DNA of 64,000 nucleotides. Source: Linanthus parryae (Eukaryota > Streptophyta > Magnoliopsida > Ericales > Polemoniaceae). Positions 10,731 to 20,545 of this stretch are shown piece after piece; position 1 is the stretch's first letter; the number at the start of each line of letters is the position of its first letter. Position numbers and translations under genes: made by a program. The stretch covers positions 142,811,368-142,875,367 of the forward strand of contig JALGPY010000001.1 of assembly GCA_023055425.1 (NCBI GenBank), in the 5' to 3' direction. The notes below the pieces were generated by a model. The model saw only the letters and a list, made by a program, of their open reading frames with translations, had not been told where the DNA came from and ran no database searches.

Positions 10731-13335
10731 AACACATGGAGCACAAATAATACTGAATGAACCCGAGGAGATAAAAATATCATGTAGATCACGTGGGGGT
10801 GGAATGTGTCAAATCAAAGAGATATAATAATAATCGTCGACACCCCCACACTCGATGTAAACCAACTCACAAATTTCGGTAGTCAAAGTGATACGTGCTT
10901 TCCAACCGATCCTCCTCATCACCTAAGATATAGAGAATAACATGAAAAACTCGCACGTCCTCCTATAATACCAATCAAACCCACCTCCTATCGTGCGGAA
11001 AGAATGTCACGCACTACGGCACTCCACCTGTGATCGTGGTGTAAGGACATGATTCACCGCCACACCGAAGTGTGCTGCCGTCTCTAACTCACCCTCACAT
11101 CCCCTCGTAAGACGAAACCTGTAAGAGTATCCACAACGAATGTATCAAATCAGCACACCCTCATCGAACCTCCCTAACTCGACACCCTCTATCATGACGC
11201 ATAGGAAAGGGCCATTCTAACAAGTGATGAAAGTCACAATGAAAGGCTTCCTAGGTTAGAAGCTGTGAATAAAAGGGGTAAATGGATCGAAGAGAGTAAC
11301 TAGTGGACCTAGGCTGTGAGACGGGACGTGAGGTCCCCATAAAAGTCACTCGCACGACTGTTCCGTTGCCACTACGAGGAGGGTTGACGACTACCTAAAT
11401 GACGGTGGTGTAGTACTAGTAGGATATCTAAGTCTGAGAGACAGTTACTTGCATTTCTAGTGCATAAGCTCTATAAGTCTTCCTACTCCAGATTCTCGCG
11501 TCTCTGCCTCACTTCGGATCTTCATACTCCTAGGGAATTCTATCACTAAGCCCTCGCCAAGTTCAACTCATTTTGATTGCCCTTTCTCTTAAAAATTCCA
11601 TTTTTAATTTTTATGGATTTTTTTTTTTTACTCTATAGGCAGGGCCAGACGCGAAAGAAGACTCGAAATGACTCATTTCAGGTAGGTGGACTCAATTAAA
11701 TAAACGTGCAAAAATCAAACGACTAACACATATATACACCGCTAATACAACACTATACGACACTATAATTAAACACAACACGGACCACGAATACGACACT
11801 ATACGACACACAATACGAACTAACAATCTATATGTGACAGGTTAATGCATACACGGACTGGCTAGTCAAGACTAAAAATCCCCCCACACTAGAATGCTTC
11901 GTTGTCCTCAACGAATTTAGAAATCAATCAAGAGGACTCGGCAATTCTAATGCAAGGTGTGGTGAATCTACTCAGGACCATCGTCATTACTCCTAAACGA
12001 TTTCATTGCACAAGAAAATAGCAATTCCAATTTAGAGATTATTGTTGCTACGTGCACGTGACAAGGATTGTAGTACTTGAGCAATTAAGCACGGAATTCA
12101 GGCAAATTCAACAACCAATTCAATATATCCATAGCAAGTGCTTAAACTGAATTAAAATAGAGAATTTAGAGATACCTGAAGCCCTGGAGTTCCATTCTGA
12201 CGAGACTTGATCGACAAAATCAGTCAAGAACGAATTGACAAATTTATTTGGGAAAAACCTTAGCTTCTCCACAGCGTACACCTTTCACCATGAAACCAAT
12301 TCCATCACCAGTACCTAAACCAAGTTCAAAACTCATCTAACACCCTATCCTTGCTACAAAACCATCCACCACTATTCACCAATTACACCACCACTGTAGC
12401 ACCTTGCCTTCCTCATTCACAACCTGGCCTTAGTTCACCCAGTACACCACTAAACCAGTACCTACAACCTGCAACTTGCACCAAAACCTGACCTCCTTCC
12501 CGTACCTACAACCTGCTATCAATTCCTCCAAATTAATCAACCAAAACACTTTGCAACTTGCCCTAAAACCAGACCCATCATCACCATCGTCCAACTAACC
12601 TGCAAATCACCAATAAGAAGCAGCAAGAATCGAAGCAAGAAACCCAGGAGGAGGAAGAAGCTTCGCAAAAAAAACAGAGCGCAATAGAGGCAAAGAAGAA
12701 GAAGCAGCTGCGTATTGCAGCAAAAACCGCAAAAACCAGCAGCAAAAAGCCGCAACGCAGAACAGAGGCTGAATCACGAAGCCCTGTGCTCAATACCGCG
12801 ACTCAATAGGTCCACCTTCACCATCGTCCTTCTCTGCAACCCACGACCGCAAGACAAGAGGCAGAGCAAACCAAGAACAGAGCATCGAATCTGCACCTTC
12901 AGGGGATTTCGCAACACTTAGCCGAATTGATTTCGTGTATCTGGCGTCTTCTTCAACAAAACGCCCAACCCTGTGTCGTCGGGGTTGATTAGGCGAGAAG
13001 AACCCAGCAATTCCCAGAAGTTCTGGTGAATTCTTCTGCGGGTTCGCCGGAGTGAGGAAGAGAGGTCGCCGGCTTCACAGGCGGCCGGAGACGCGATGGG
13101 ACACCACCATAAATTGCCGGAATTCGGGACGGGGGGAGCTTGTGGTGGTGGCGGCTTGAAACTCGTCGGGGGGAGAGAAGTCTTCTGCTGCGGGTTCGGG
13201 GAGGGTGTTCTGGGTTTGCCGGATGGAGAAACGGCGTGAAGAGCTCGCCGCCGGAGTTACAGGCGGCCTGAAACCGCGACGGCAAAACCACAACCCGTGG
13301 CGGCTTAAACACGACGGAGAGAGTGAGATTGGGGC

Positions 13336-13554
13336 CAGGGGCGGAGCCAGGATTATGTTGTAGTGGGGGCTAAAATTAAAATTAGGTAAAAATAGATGAA
13401 CTAGTGGGGGCTAAAATGTATAGTATAGAAATAATAGGGGCTAATCTGTGGGGGCTAAGTCATAATTTATAAGAAAATTAGTGGTAAAAACGCAAAATTA
13501 AAAAATTGAGTGGGGGCTATAGCCCCCACTAGTCCCCATGTAGCTCCGCCCCTG
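13336..13554. mobile_element. hAT-type MITE, 219 bp, nested in the LTR element
   Basis: Terminal repeats CAGGGGCGGAGC...GCTCCGCCCCTG are flanked by a perfect 8-bp duplication ATTGGGGC (13328-13335 and 13555-13562), diagnostic of hAT transposition. Internal tgggggct repeats and the palindrome tgggggctatagccccca lie near the right end. It inserted after the host element's family formed; the perfect TSD implies youth. Confidence 0.9.
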
Positions 13555-13808
13555 ATTGGGGCTGCTGCTGCAATTGCCGTGGTCGCCGGAGTGAGGGCAA
13601 GCCGCCGGTGTGAAGGGATGGCCGGACCGCGACGGGAATTGAGAGACACGCCGGAGACTCGATCGGACTAGCCTGAGGATGAAGGGGCTGTGTTCGCTGT
13701 GTTCGTGAGGATGAAGAAGAAGCCCCTGTTCAGCCCGATGAACATCACTATTTTTGCCCTATTTCATTTTTTTACCCTCAAAAATATAATGAATTCCCCT
13801 TTTTACCC

Positions 13809-13845
13809 CTGTTCGTGTGAACAAAAGGGGTGTTCACACGAACAG
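13809..13845. repeat. Perfect 15-bp-stem hairpin
   Basis: CTGTTCGTGTGAACA and its exact reverse complement TGTTCACACGAACAG are separated by AAAGGGG. It belongs to a cluster of GTTC...GAAC motifs at 13.73-13.95 kb. Confidence 0.85.
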
Positions 13846-13913
13846 TGTTCTTGTAAACACTTTTCCTTGTTCTTAATAACGGGCAGAGAGATTTTGAGCT
13901 TGGCTGTTCCTGC

Positions 13914-13951
13914 GAACACAAGGGGTGTTCGCACGAACACCCCTTGTGTTC
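13914..13951. repeat. Perfect 18-bp-stem hairpin with 2-nt centre
   Basis: GAACACAAGGGGTGTTCG is followed after CA by its exact reverse complement. The core GTGTTCGCACGAACAC is related to the hairpin 70 bp upstream. Confidence 0.9.
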
Positions 13952-14402
13952 GGAATTTTTTTTTTTTTTTCGATCCGTTTCCTTTGCTTGATCTTCGAGG
14001 GTCCTTAGCTTTGCATTACTCGTTCCCCTTGTGTTCTTGACCTCATTTTTTTTCCGTGACACGCTTCCCAACATCCTCGGGAATCTCGTCGTGATCACAT
14101 CTTTCTCGTTCAAATTCCACCTTTCTTTTACGTTCGAACTCCGATGCGCGCATTTCCATACGAGTCTACGCACATCAAGAAGGGGAGTTCGAATCGCGTA
14201 CTAACCTGTAATCCTGCGGAGACTCAATTTCAATGTCAAATTCTCGCTCTCTCACCCCTCAGATAACAAAACGGAATTAAAAACGCACACAACAGTATTT
14301 AAAACACACTCTCTAAACTAAAGCAGAAAAGTACGTTGGGTTGCCTCCCAACAAGCGCTTGTAATTTACGGTCGACGGCCCGACCCAGTTACCTCTGCCA
14401 CC

Positions 14403-16580
14403 TCACGAGGGTGGTCTGGCACATTGTGCCGCTTCCAGCTTAGCCTTCCTGTGTTGGATTTGAAGCACTGCTTCATGTGCGTGCACCGCTGATGGCTTAT
14501 TTTTCCCCCAGTAGTCAGGTGGATCCCCTTGCGACAACTCTGGGATTTGACGCTTCACTTGTACAGCAAATGGCACACCTGGTTGATACTCCCATGAACA
14601 CTGAGGTGACGGTTTGAAGACCCGAAAAGTCTCCATATCATCATGTACCCTCATAATCAGTTCTCCATTCTCTACGTCGATGAGAGTACGACCAGTCGCC
14701 AAGAATGGCCTGCCCAGAATGATAGGCACATCACCCACCGGCATGTCTAGTATTACGAAGTCAGCTGGAATTATCAGGCTCCCAACTCTCACAAGCACAT
14801 CTTTGATCATCCCACATGCTCTCTTGGTCGATTTATCTGCAAATTGGAGAGTTATCCAGGTTTTCGGGGGCTCCCCCACACCTAACTTTTTGAATACCGA
14901 CAACGGCATCAAATTCACGCTCGCTCCCAGATCACAGAGAGCTCTTCCAGTGTAGGAATCACCCAATGTAGCCTCAATGACAAAGCTACCTGGATCCTTC
15001 TTTTTCTTAGGTAACCCATGCAAAACACATGAACTAACCTGTTCATTTAAGTTTACTCTCTGAAACTCATCCACCCCTTTCTTTCCAAGAACTGCATCTT
15101 TAATAAATCGAGCATACTTAGGCATCTTTTGAAGTGCCTCAATCAATGGAATATTGATATGCAGTTTAGAGAAGACATTCAAAAAGCGTCTGTATTCTTC
15201 TGAATCATCATTCTTCTGCCTAGTGCGTAATGGGTATGGAAGTTCTGAAGAAGAAGGAGAAGATGCAAGTGGTACCTGAGTATGCTCCTCGTCGTCTGGT
15301 GGAGTCATGCCCTTTGATTGGGGGACCACGACAGGTGTCTTCTCAGAATCAAAGACTTCATGTTCCTTTGCCTTTGAGACTTCTGCTCTGGCATGACTGG
15401 GATAGGGAGGGTCCTTAAGTGCAGTACCGCTACGAGTAGTGATGGCTAGAGCCTGTCCCTCAGATGTGTCAACCATGCTACCCAGTGCCCTTTGTTCAAG
15501 TTGTTCCTTTAGATCTTTTATTTCTGCTTGAGCAACTTGAAGTGCAACTGCTACAGAGCTGACCTGTGTGGACATGTCTGTCATGTGTTGAGCCATCGTC
15601 TTTATCATCCCTGTCATCTGGGTCAAATCTAATGGTGGTACAAGCTGCTGCTGATGCATCTCTGACACATTTTCTTCATGCACTACCTCTACCGCATTCA
15701 CCTGAACCGTGCTATATGCCACTGAGCTATGCTTCATCGGTTCTTTTTGTTGGTGCTCATACTCCCAGCTCTCCTCTTGCTCAACCACACGTCTCATCAA
15801 CTCATATGCACCGTCAACATCACATTTGAACAAGAAACTGCCCCCAGCTTCTCTATCAATCTTGTCTTTGTCGAGCATTCCAAGTGCATCATAGAAGAGC
15901 TGTATGATCTGGCTTTTTGCAATGCCATGGTTGGGGCATTTGCGTAGCAAGAAGTTGAGACGCTCCCATGCTTTGACCATGGATTCATGTTGCTTTTGCC
16001 TGAAAGACCAAATCTCGTTCTGCAGCTGAATCATGCGTGAGATGGGAAAGAATTTACTCATGAACTGGGAGGCACAGTCTTCCCATGTCTTGATTGAGTT
16101 GGATGGCAATGAATCCAGCCAATCCATAGCAGCTCCCTTGAGGCAATGGGGGAAGAGCATCAGTTTGAGCGCTTCAGATGTGACCCCACTAAATCGGATT
16201 AGCCCACAATGGCTCTGAAATCTCCCAATGAAATCATGTGGGTCTTCCTCATATGTACCGGCAAATGTGCACTGTTCCTGAGTGAAGTGAATTGTGCCCA
16301 GCTTGAGACAGAAGGTTTCTGCCTGAATTGGTGGCACCACAATTGCTGGCTCCCTTCCTTTAAGATCCGCCTCAAATGCGTGGATTATTGCTTTCCCCGA
16401 ACGATTATATGGCATTGAGGTCGGGTGCGGTCTTGATGTTGCTGCCAGTGCTTTCTCTACAGCTTCAGCCACCAAAGCTTGTAGCTGCTCTGTGGTGAGG
16501 CTAATCTGCCCTTGTCCTTCCGCCATAGCTACCTGAGAAAACAACACTAGCACACCCGTGAGGTAAACAGATAATAACAA
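14403..16580 (-). CDS. Athila-type Gag-protease polyprotein (gag-PR), no pol
   Basis: 725 codons from the first ATG. M19 at 16526 (MAEGQGQ) is the likelier start, because residues 1-18 are hydrophobic and a 3' splice-like TTTTCTCAG sits just upstream of it. Residues ~112-270 form the retrotransposon gag (DPHDFIGRFQSHC, LKGAAMDWLDSLP, MVKAWERLNFLLRKCPNHG). Residues ~320-370 are coiled-coil-like. The aspartic protease lies at ~547-660, with DLGAS at 550-554 in the Athila-style form and the later IILGRPFLATGRTLID. I see no CCHC zinc knuckle. In the family Gag builds the particle and PR processes it. The frame is intact, consistent with recent mobility, but RT/RNase H/integrase are absent after the stop. 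Confidence 0.9.
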   Translation of the reverse strand: MLLSVYLTGVLVLFSQVAMAEGQGQISLTTEQLQALVAEAVEKALAATSRPHPTSMPYNRSGKAIIHAFEADLKGREPAIVVPPIQAETFCLKLGTIHFTQEQCTFAGTYEEDPHDFIGRFQSHCGLIRFSGVTSEALKLMLFPHCLKGAAMDWLDSLPSNSIKTWEDCASQFMSKFFPISRMIQLQNEIWSFRQKQHESMVKAWERLNFLLRKCPNHGIAKSQIIQLFYDALGMLDKDKIDREAGGSFLFKCDVDGAYELMRRVVEQEESWEYEHQQKEPMKHSSVAYSTVQVNAVEVVHEENVSEMHQQQLVPPLDLTQMTGMIKTMAQHMTDMSTQVSSVAVALQVAQAEIKDLKEQLEQRALGSMVDTSEGQALAITTRSGTALKDPPYPSHARAEVSKAKEHEVFDSEKTPVVVPQSKGMTPPDDEEHTQVPLASSPSSSELPYPLRTRQKNDDSEEYRRFLNVFSKLHINIPLIEALQKMPKYARFIKDAVLGKKGVDEFQRVNLNEQVSSCVLHGLPKKKKDPGSFVIEATLGDSYTGRALCDLGASVNLMPLSVFKKLGVGEPPKTWITLQFADKSTKRACGMIKDVLVRVGSLIIPADFVILDMPVGDVPIILGRPFLATGRTLIDVENGELIMRVHDDMETFRVFKPSPQCSWEYQPGVPFAVQVKRQIPELSQGDPPDYWGKNKPSAVHAHEAVLQIQHRKAKLEAAQCARPPS

Positions 16581-16639
16581 AAAGAGAATAAAAGAAGTAT
16601 CCTAAATTAATTTTTAACTAAACTAATAAACCGTTTAAT

Positions 16640-16657
16640 TCCCCGGCAACGGCGCCA
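16640..16657 (-). other. Primer-binding site, tRNA-Asp type
   Basis: The plus strand reads TCCCCGGCAACGGCGCCA, identical to the 3' end of plant tRNA-Asp(GUC) including CCA, so the minus-strand RNA is complementary over 18 nt. A 6-nt spacer separates it from the LTR. Athila elements commonly use this primer. It is not a tRNA gene. Confidence 0.92.
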
Positions 16658-16663
16658 AAAACT

Positions 16664-18240
16664 TGACACGATTTCTTACGAGTATACGCAAGTGCACGGT
16701 CAAGTAGTAAGTGGAGTATTTTACGACTCCGAGTATCGAACCCAAGGGAAATAGACGATTATTAGCTAATTAAGAATTAAATTTATGATACCTAAGTAAC
16801 CGGTAAAAAGTGTTTGATTTGAAGGTTCGTCACCCACAAACAAGTGACTTAAACTAAATAACAACTAAGCTAAATATTTTTGTATGCTTTTCTGCTGAAA
16901 AGAATAATTATCACAGAATACGAGTATGGAGAAGGACTAGGCAATCAATGGTCCCTAGGGTTGTTAACGATTTCCAGGTTGTGCTTGAAACACTCTACGC
17001 ACGTTCTAGTTATATCGGGTAATACTCATCACGATCTTCTCTCGATCTCACGTGAATTTGTGTAAATAATAGATTTCGGGTCCTCTCGGTCCACCTCCGT
17101 CTACTCCTACAATCTAATTAATCTGTTAGGCTTCGTTCACCGGGTCCTATCGGTCCACCGAATTCACTAAGTTCTAACACAATCAATCGAAACTACCCTC
17201 ACACGATTAATCAAGTTTCTATCTCCTCTCAGTCTCAAGAAACTACAAGATTATCTACCTATTCTTTAACACGTCTCAAAGAATTCACTTTCGTGCAATT
17301 CTATCAACAAGTAGCATCCTACGGGTGATCAAGCCAAGAACACTAAGAATTGAGTACAAGAATAGATAAACTAACAAGAACGTTCATAGAATTAAGCAAA
17401 GGCATGCATCAAGTCCAAAATCCGAAAAATCATCCAACAAACCCTAGTTTTCCATCAATCACCTAGCTTAAAGTGTTTAGCTAGACATAATATTGTTCAA
17501 CATGATCAAAATCATAGAGTTCATGAAGAATAGAAGAAGAAAAGATGATCAAACGCTTGAATCTTCAATGTTGATGATCTTCCAAGCTCCAAGCTTTGTC
17601 TCCTATCTTCCCTAGCTCCCAAGACTTCAAAGATGCGTCAATATATGTCTCTTAGGTCGTCCTCCACGTTTTTTACCAGCTGGGCACGCTTTTTAATGAA
17701 AACTAACCGAAATTGCACTTCAGCCCCTCTACTTTGTAATTCCCGGACAGAATTATTTGCTGAATTTGCGCGGGCTGTATCTCCCTCATACGGACTCGTC
17801 TTCGGACCTACCATATACCGTTGGAAAGCTACGGATGTCTACTTTCCAATGCCGCAAGCCTTGCTTCAAAATTCTTTGTAGATTTTCCTGGGCATCGAAA
17901 AGAGTGCAGGCTGGTCCTATGTGACTTTTCCAACTTTACTTCGTTTGTGCGTCTCCTTTTCTCCTCTTCATCTAGCTCCATTCCAAGCATATCCAAGCAT
18001 CTCATAAGCTCCATTGCACCTATTTTACCTGAGATACACAACACTAAACAACCCGTGCAATTATCATAGCAAATATGAGAGAAAACATGCACAAATAAGC
18101 TAGAAACACAACTTTTCACTCTTAGGCTTAGAGATATTCAAATTCACATATTTGCGCACATATCACATATAAATCATGTGAAATAAGCCTATTACAAGTA
18201 TTATGGAAGTATTAAAATAACTCCTAAAAGGGAGTTATCA
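16664..18240 (-). repeat. 5' LTR of the Athila-like element
   Basis: Upstream LTR for the minus-strand element, 1577 bp, TG...CA ends, nearly identical to 8337-9913. The target duplicate CTTGT follows at 18241-18245. Confidence 0.95.
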
Positions 18241-18540
18241 CTTGTCAAAGCACATTCACATAATGCACATGCCCTCACATTCCAGACATTTGATGGATTC
18301 AAGTTGGTGAATGTGCATATGTTAATTGCGCTGCCTCCAGATTATCCAAATGATAACAACTGCGCTACTCGCCAAATCTTTTCCGATTTGAGCCTTTACA
18401 ACCTGTCTCCCAACTTTGTAACCGTGTCTTTATATCTTCTGGTTGTACCTACAGGGTCCCAAGCAGTTTCCCACAAACCCCTAGCAATTTAAGAAGAGGT
18501 GTGACACTGTTTTTGCATCACATTTACACATCACAGACTA
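18241..18540. repeat. Composite module U2, right part (LINE fragment)
   Basis: It continues the sequence interrupted at 8336, with the LINE C-terminal fragment on the minus strand (ARGLWETAW-like, then decayed). It has a deletion relative to U1: gatggattcaag joins directly to ttggtgaatgtgc. Confidence 0.7.
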
Positions 18541-19069
18541 TCAAGTGATGGATCCAGATTCCAGGGACATTATTATGCGTGCAACACATTTCCTCAAATC
18601 TGACACATTTGTATACGCCAAATAGTAGAGGAAATGTACCAAGGAGTGCCTTCATGAAGAAGAGAGAAGCACCTATGAAGTACAAAACATGACTTATAAG
18701 TACAGCAGACTACGAGACCTAGCCAGTAACCACAAATGATGCAAAGGTACAGTTCCACAAATCTAGCATTGTGAAGGAAGTTGCTCTTTCATTATTTTAT
18801 AATTTGAAAGGGTAAAGTTCCTCAAATACATTGCATAGGAAGCCACTATTTTATCATCATATATATAAATTAATTCCTAAACTTCTTTCTCTTCCACTCT
18901 AATTTTCTTTCCTGATGGTGCAAAAAACCTCCCAGGCCAAACTGCTAGTTAGTTGAGTACAAGAAATACAACCTACCTACTAGAATTAATTATCTTGTTT
19001 TTTCAGGGAAATGAATCATGACTTTAGAATTAAACATAAAAAACACACAAAAAACAAGTCTCATTAGGA
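18541..19069. other. Intergenic, no feature recognised
   Basis: AT-rich sequence with no ORF of note. The start (gatggatccagattccaggg) recurs at 21.74 and 45.15 kb; the rest appears single-copy in this window. Confidence 0.5.
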
Positions 19070-19145
19070 ATTGATCAACCCATTTGTTATTCATAAAACA
19101 AACGAGTATAAGCACAAAATTAGGAATTGAGAAATTCCCCTCACA

Positions 19146-19400
19146 ACAAAAATGGAAAGTGCAGAGAACCCTAGACTTAAATTGGTGAATGTGCATATGT
19201 TGCTCATCAAAAATATGTTGATAGCACTCCCTCCAGATTTGCCAAATGATAACAACTGTGCTACTCGCCAAATCTTTTCCGAGTTGAGCCTTTACAACCT
19301 GTCTCCCAACTTTGTAACTGTGTATTTATATCTTCTGGTTGTACTACCTACTGGGTTTCAGACAGTTTCCCACAAATCCCTAGCAATGCAAGAAGAGGTT
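19146..19400 (-). pseudogene. LINE ORF2 C-terminal fragment (copy A)
   Basis: The minus strand holds SSTVVIIWQIWRECYQHIFD and upstream ARDLWETV-like sequence, as in the other modules. The Arg-Asn usual after WRE is replaced by CYQ, and frames are broken. It is identical at the amino-acid level to 42.56-42.81 kb. Confidence 0.7.
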
Positions 19401-19569
19401 TGACATTGTTTTCGCATCACATTTACACATCACACACTATCATGTGATGGATCAGAATTCCAGGGCCATTACGTTTTGCTCATACGCTACAAATAGACCA
19501 CCCCAAAACAGATGAAATTAGCGAAAAGAAGAAGACATTAACAAATTAAAGAAAAAAAAAACTAAGGTT

Positions 19570-19966
19570 GGTTTGAAGATGATGAGTTGTTCTTGTTCAT
19601 GCCCATATGAACATGTTTATTGTTCTGCATCCAAACTTTACACTCCTTCCTCTTGATCCCAATCTATTGACAGAATTGTTGAACAACAGATTCGCCCATC
19701 ATCTGTAGCTTCCAACTAGCTTTGAATGCAAAGGCAAGCATCTTTCCCTTCTTTTCTTTGGTGAACTTAGTCCTTGACCTTTTCTTCCTCATCATCCCTA
19801 CCTCATTAGATGGCACTATCATCAGCGTATTTCTCGGGTACCCTACAATCTCCTCCGGGTCTTCCATCTCATAATCTGCTTCAATCTGTTTCCTATGGAA
19901 GTTCCTGTGACAACTGCAAGAAACACAAATGAGGGCTTCCAGGGTACCTTCTTCTCCTCCAGCCAT
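19570..19966 (-). pseudogene. ZHD fragment, left arm: finger fused in frame to homeodomain
   Basis: A 100-codon open frame (19966-19664) runs from [20 protein letters not shown] through [20 protein letters not shown] into [20 protein letters not shown] and ends [12 protein letters not shown]. A GAG-to-TAG change stops it right before the recognition helix; the helix sequence (GIKRK..., VWMQNNKH) follows in the DNA. The finger's second CAAC is changed to VSCSC. This is the most complete finger-homeodomain frame here, but nonsense-truncated. Confidence 0.85.
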
Positions 19967-20009
19967 AATGTCAACCCATCTAGTGTTCTTGTTTATTGAG
20001 GACGTCGAT

Positions 20010-20440
20010 AAACGAGATGCAAGAGATGGGTCTCATGGTTGGCAGAGGATAAGGTACCCTAGAAGGCCTCAATCGTGCTGCTTGCAGTTGTCACAAGGAC
20101 TTCCATAGGAAAACATATTGAAACAGGTGATGACATGGAAGACGCTGAGGAGATTGTAGGGTACCAGAAAATATGCAGATGATGGTGCCCTCTACTAGGG
20201 TAGGGATGATGAGGAGGAAGAGGTCAAGGACTAAGTTCACCAAAGAATAGAAGGAGAAGATGATTGCCTTTGAACTCAAAGCTAGTTGGAAGTTGCAGAT
20301 GATAAGCGAATCTATTGTTCAGCGATTCTGTCAGGAGATTGGGATCAAGAGGTAGGTGCTTAAAGTTTGGATGCAGAACAATAAACATATTCACATGAGC
20401 ATGAACAAGAACAACTCATCATCTTCAAACCAACTTTAGT
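20010..20440 (+). pseudogene. ZHD fragment, right arm
   Basis: The plus strand carries a degenerate finger (gcttgcagttgtcacaagga) and a homeodomain region with [12 protein letters not shown] then a stop, and further stops before WMQNNKH. It is more decayed than the left arm. Confidence 0.8.
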
Positions 20441-20545
20441 TTCTTGTTTCTTTAATTTGTTAATGTCTTCTTCTTTTGGCTAATTTCATCTGTTTAGGGG
20501 TAATTTTTCTCAGGCCTAAAAAGAAAGTGTAGACTGTATCTAGAC

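Larger units (their letters stand above)
9914..14402 (-). other. Long non-coding 3' interior of the Athila-like element
   Basis: About 4.5 kb between protease and 3' LTR, where autonomous relatives hold RT, RNase H, integrase and sometimes an env-like ORF. I see no conserved motif on either strand; open frames are short and compositional. It holds T/C-rich tracts (10630-10730), a GC-rich part (12930-13690), a nested hAT MITE and two perfect hairpins. Just past the gag stop (14336-14365) is gttgggttgcctcccaac, a short stem. Confidence 0.75.
8337..18240 (-). mobile_element. Non-autonomous Athila-like Ty3-gypsy LTR retrotransposon (LARD-like), 9.9 kb
   Basis: Two 1577-bp LTRs (TGACACG...GTTATCA) flank a 6.75-kb interior, and CTTGT is duplicated at 8332-8336 and 18241-18245. 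The primer site matches tRNA-Asp and a purine tract abuts the other LTR, so the element reads right to left. Only a gag-protease ORF is present. No RT, RNase H or integrase motif is visible, so it must rely on enzymes from elsewhere. I count about six LTR differences in 1577 bp (~0.4%), indicating recent insertion. Confidence 0.92.
19491..20520. repeat. ZHD palindrome 2, copy A
   Basis: Left arm gaccaccccaaaacagatga pairs with right-arm sequence ending near tctgtttaggggtaattttt. The centre is near 20005. The arms are ~500 bp, head-to-head, each with a ZHD finger plus homeodomain piece. Confidence 0.85.

Noticed and set aside
12537..13650. Overlapping frames on both strands in the GC-rich interior of the Athila-like element
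   Set aside because: Low-complexity Ser/Pro/Arg composition, no domain, and one region is interrupted by the hAT MITE.
13690..14173. 116- and 131-codon frames over the hairpin cluster
   Set aside because: Produced by inverted GTTC/GAAC repeats and a T-run; no family signature.
16527..16580. Signal-peptide-like first 18 residues of the gag-PR ORF
   Set aside because: A secreted Gag is implausible; the second Met after a splice-like acceptor is a better start.
16640..16657. Possible tRNA-Asp gene
   Set aside because: Only the 18-nt 3' end matches; its position beside the LTR makes it a primer-binding site.
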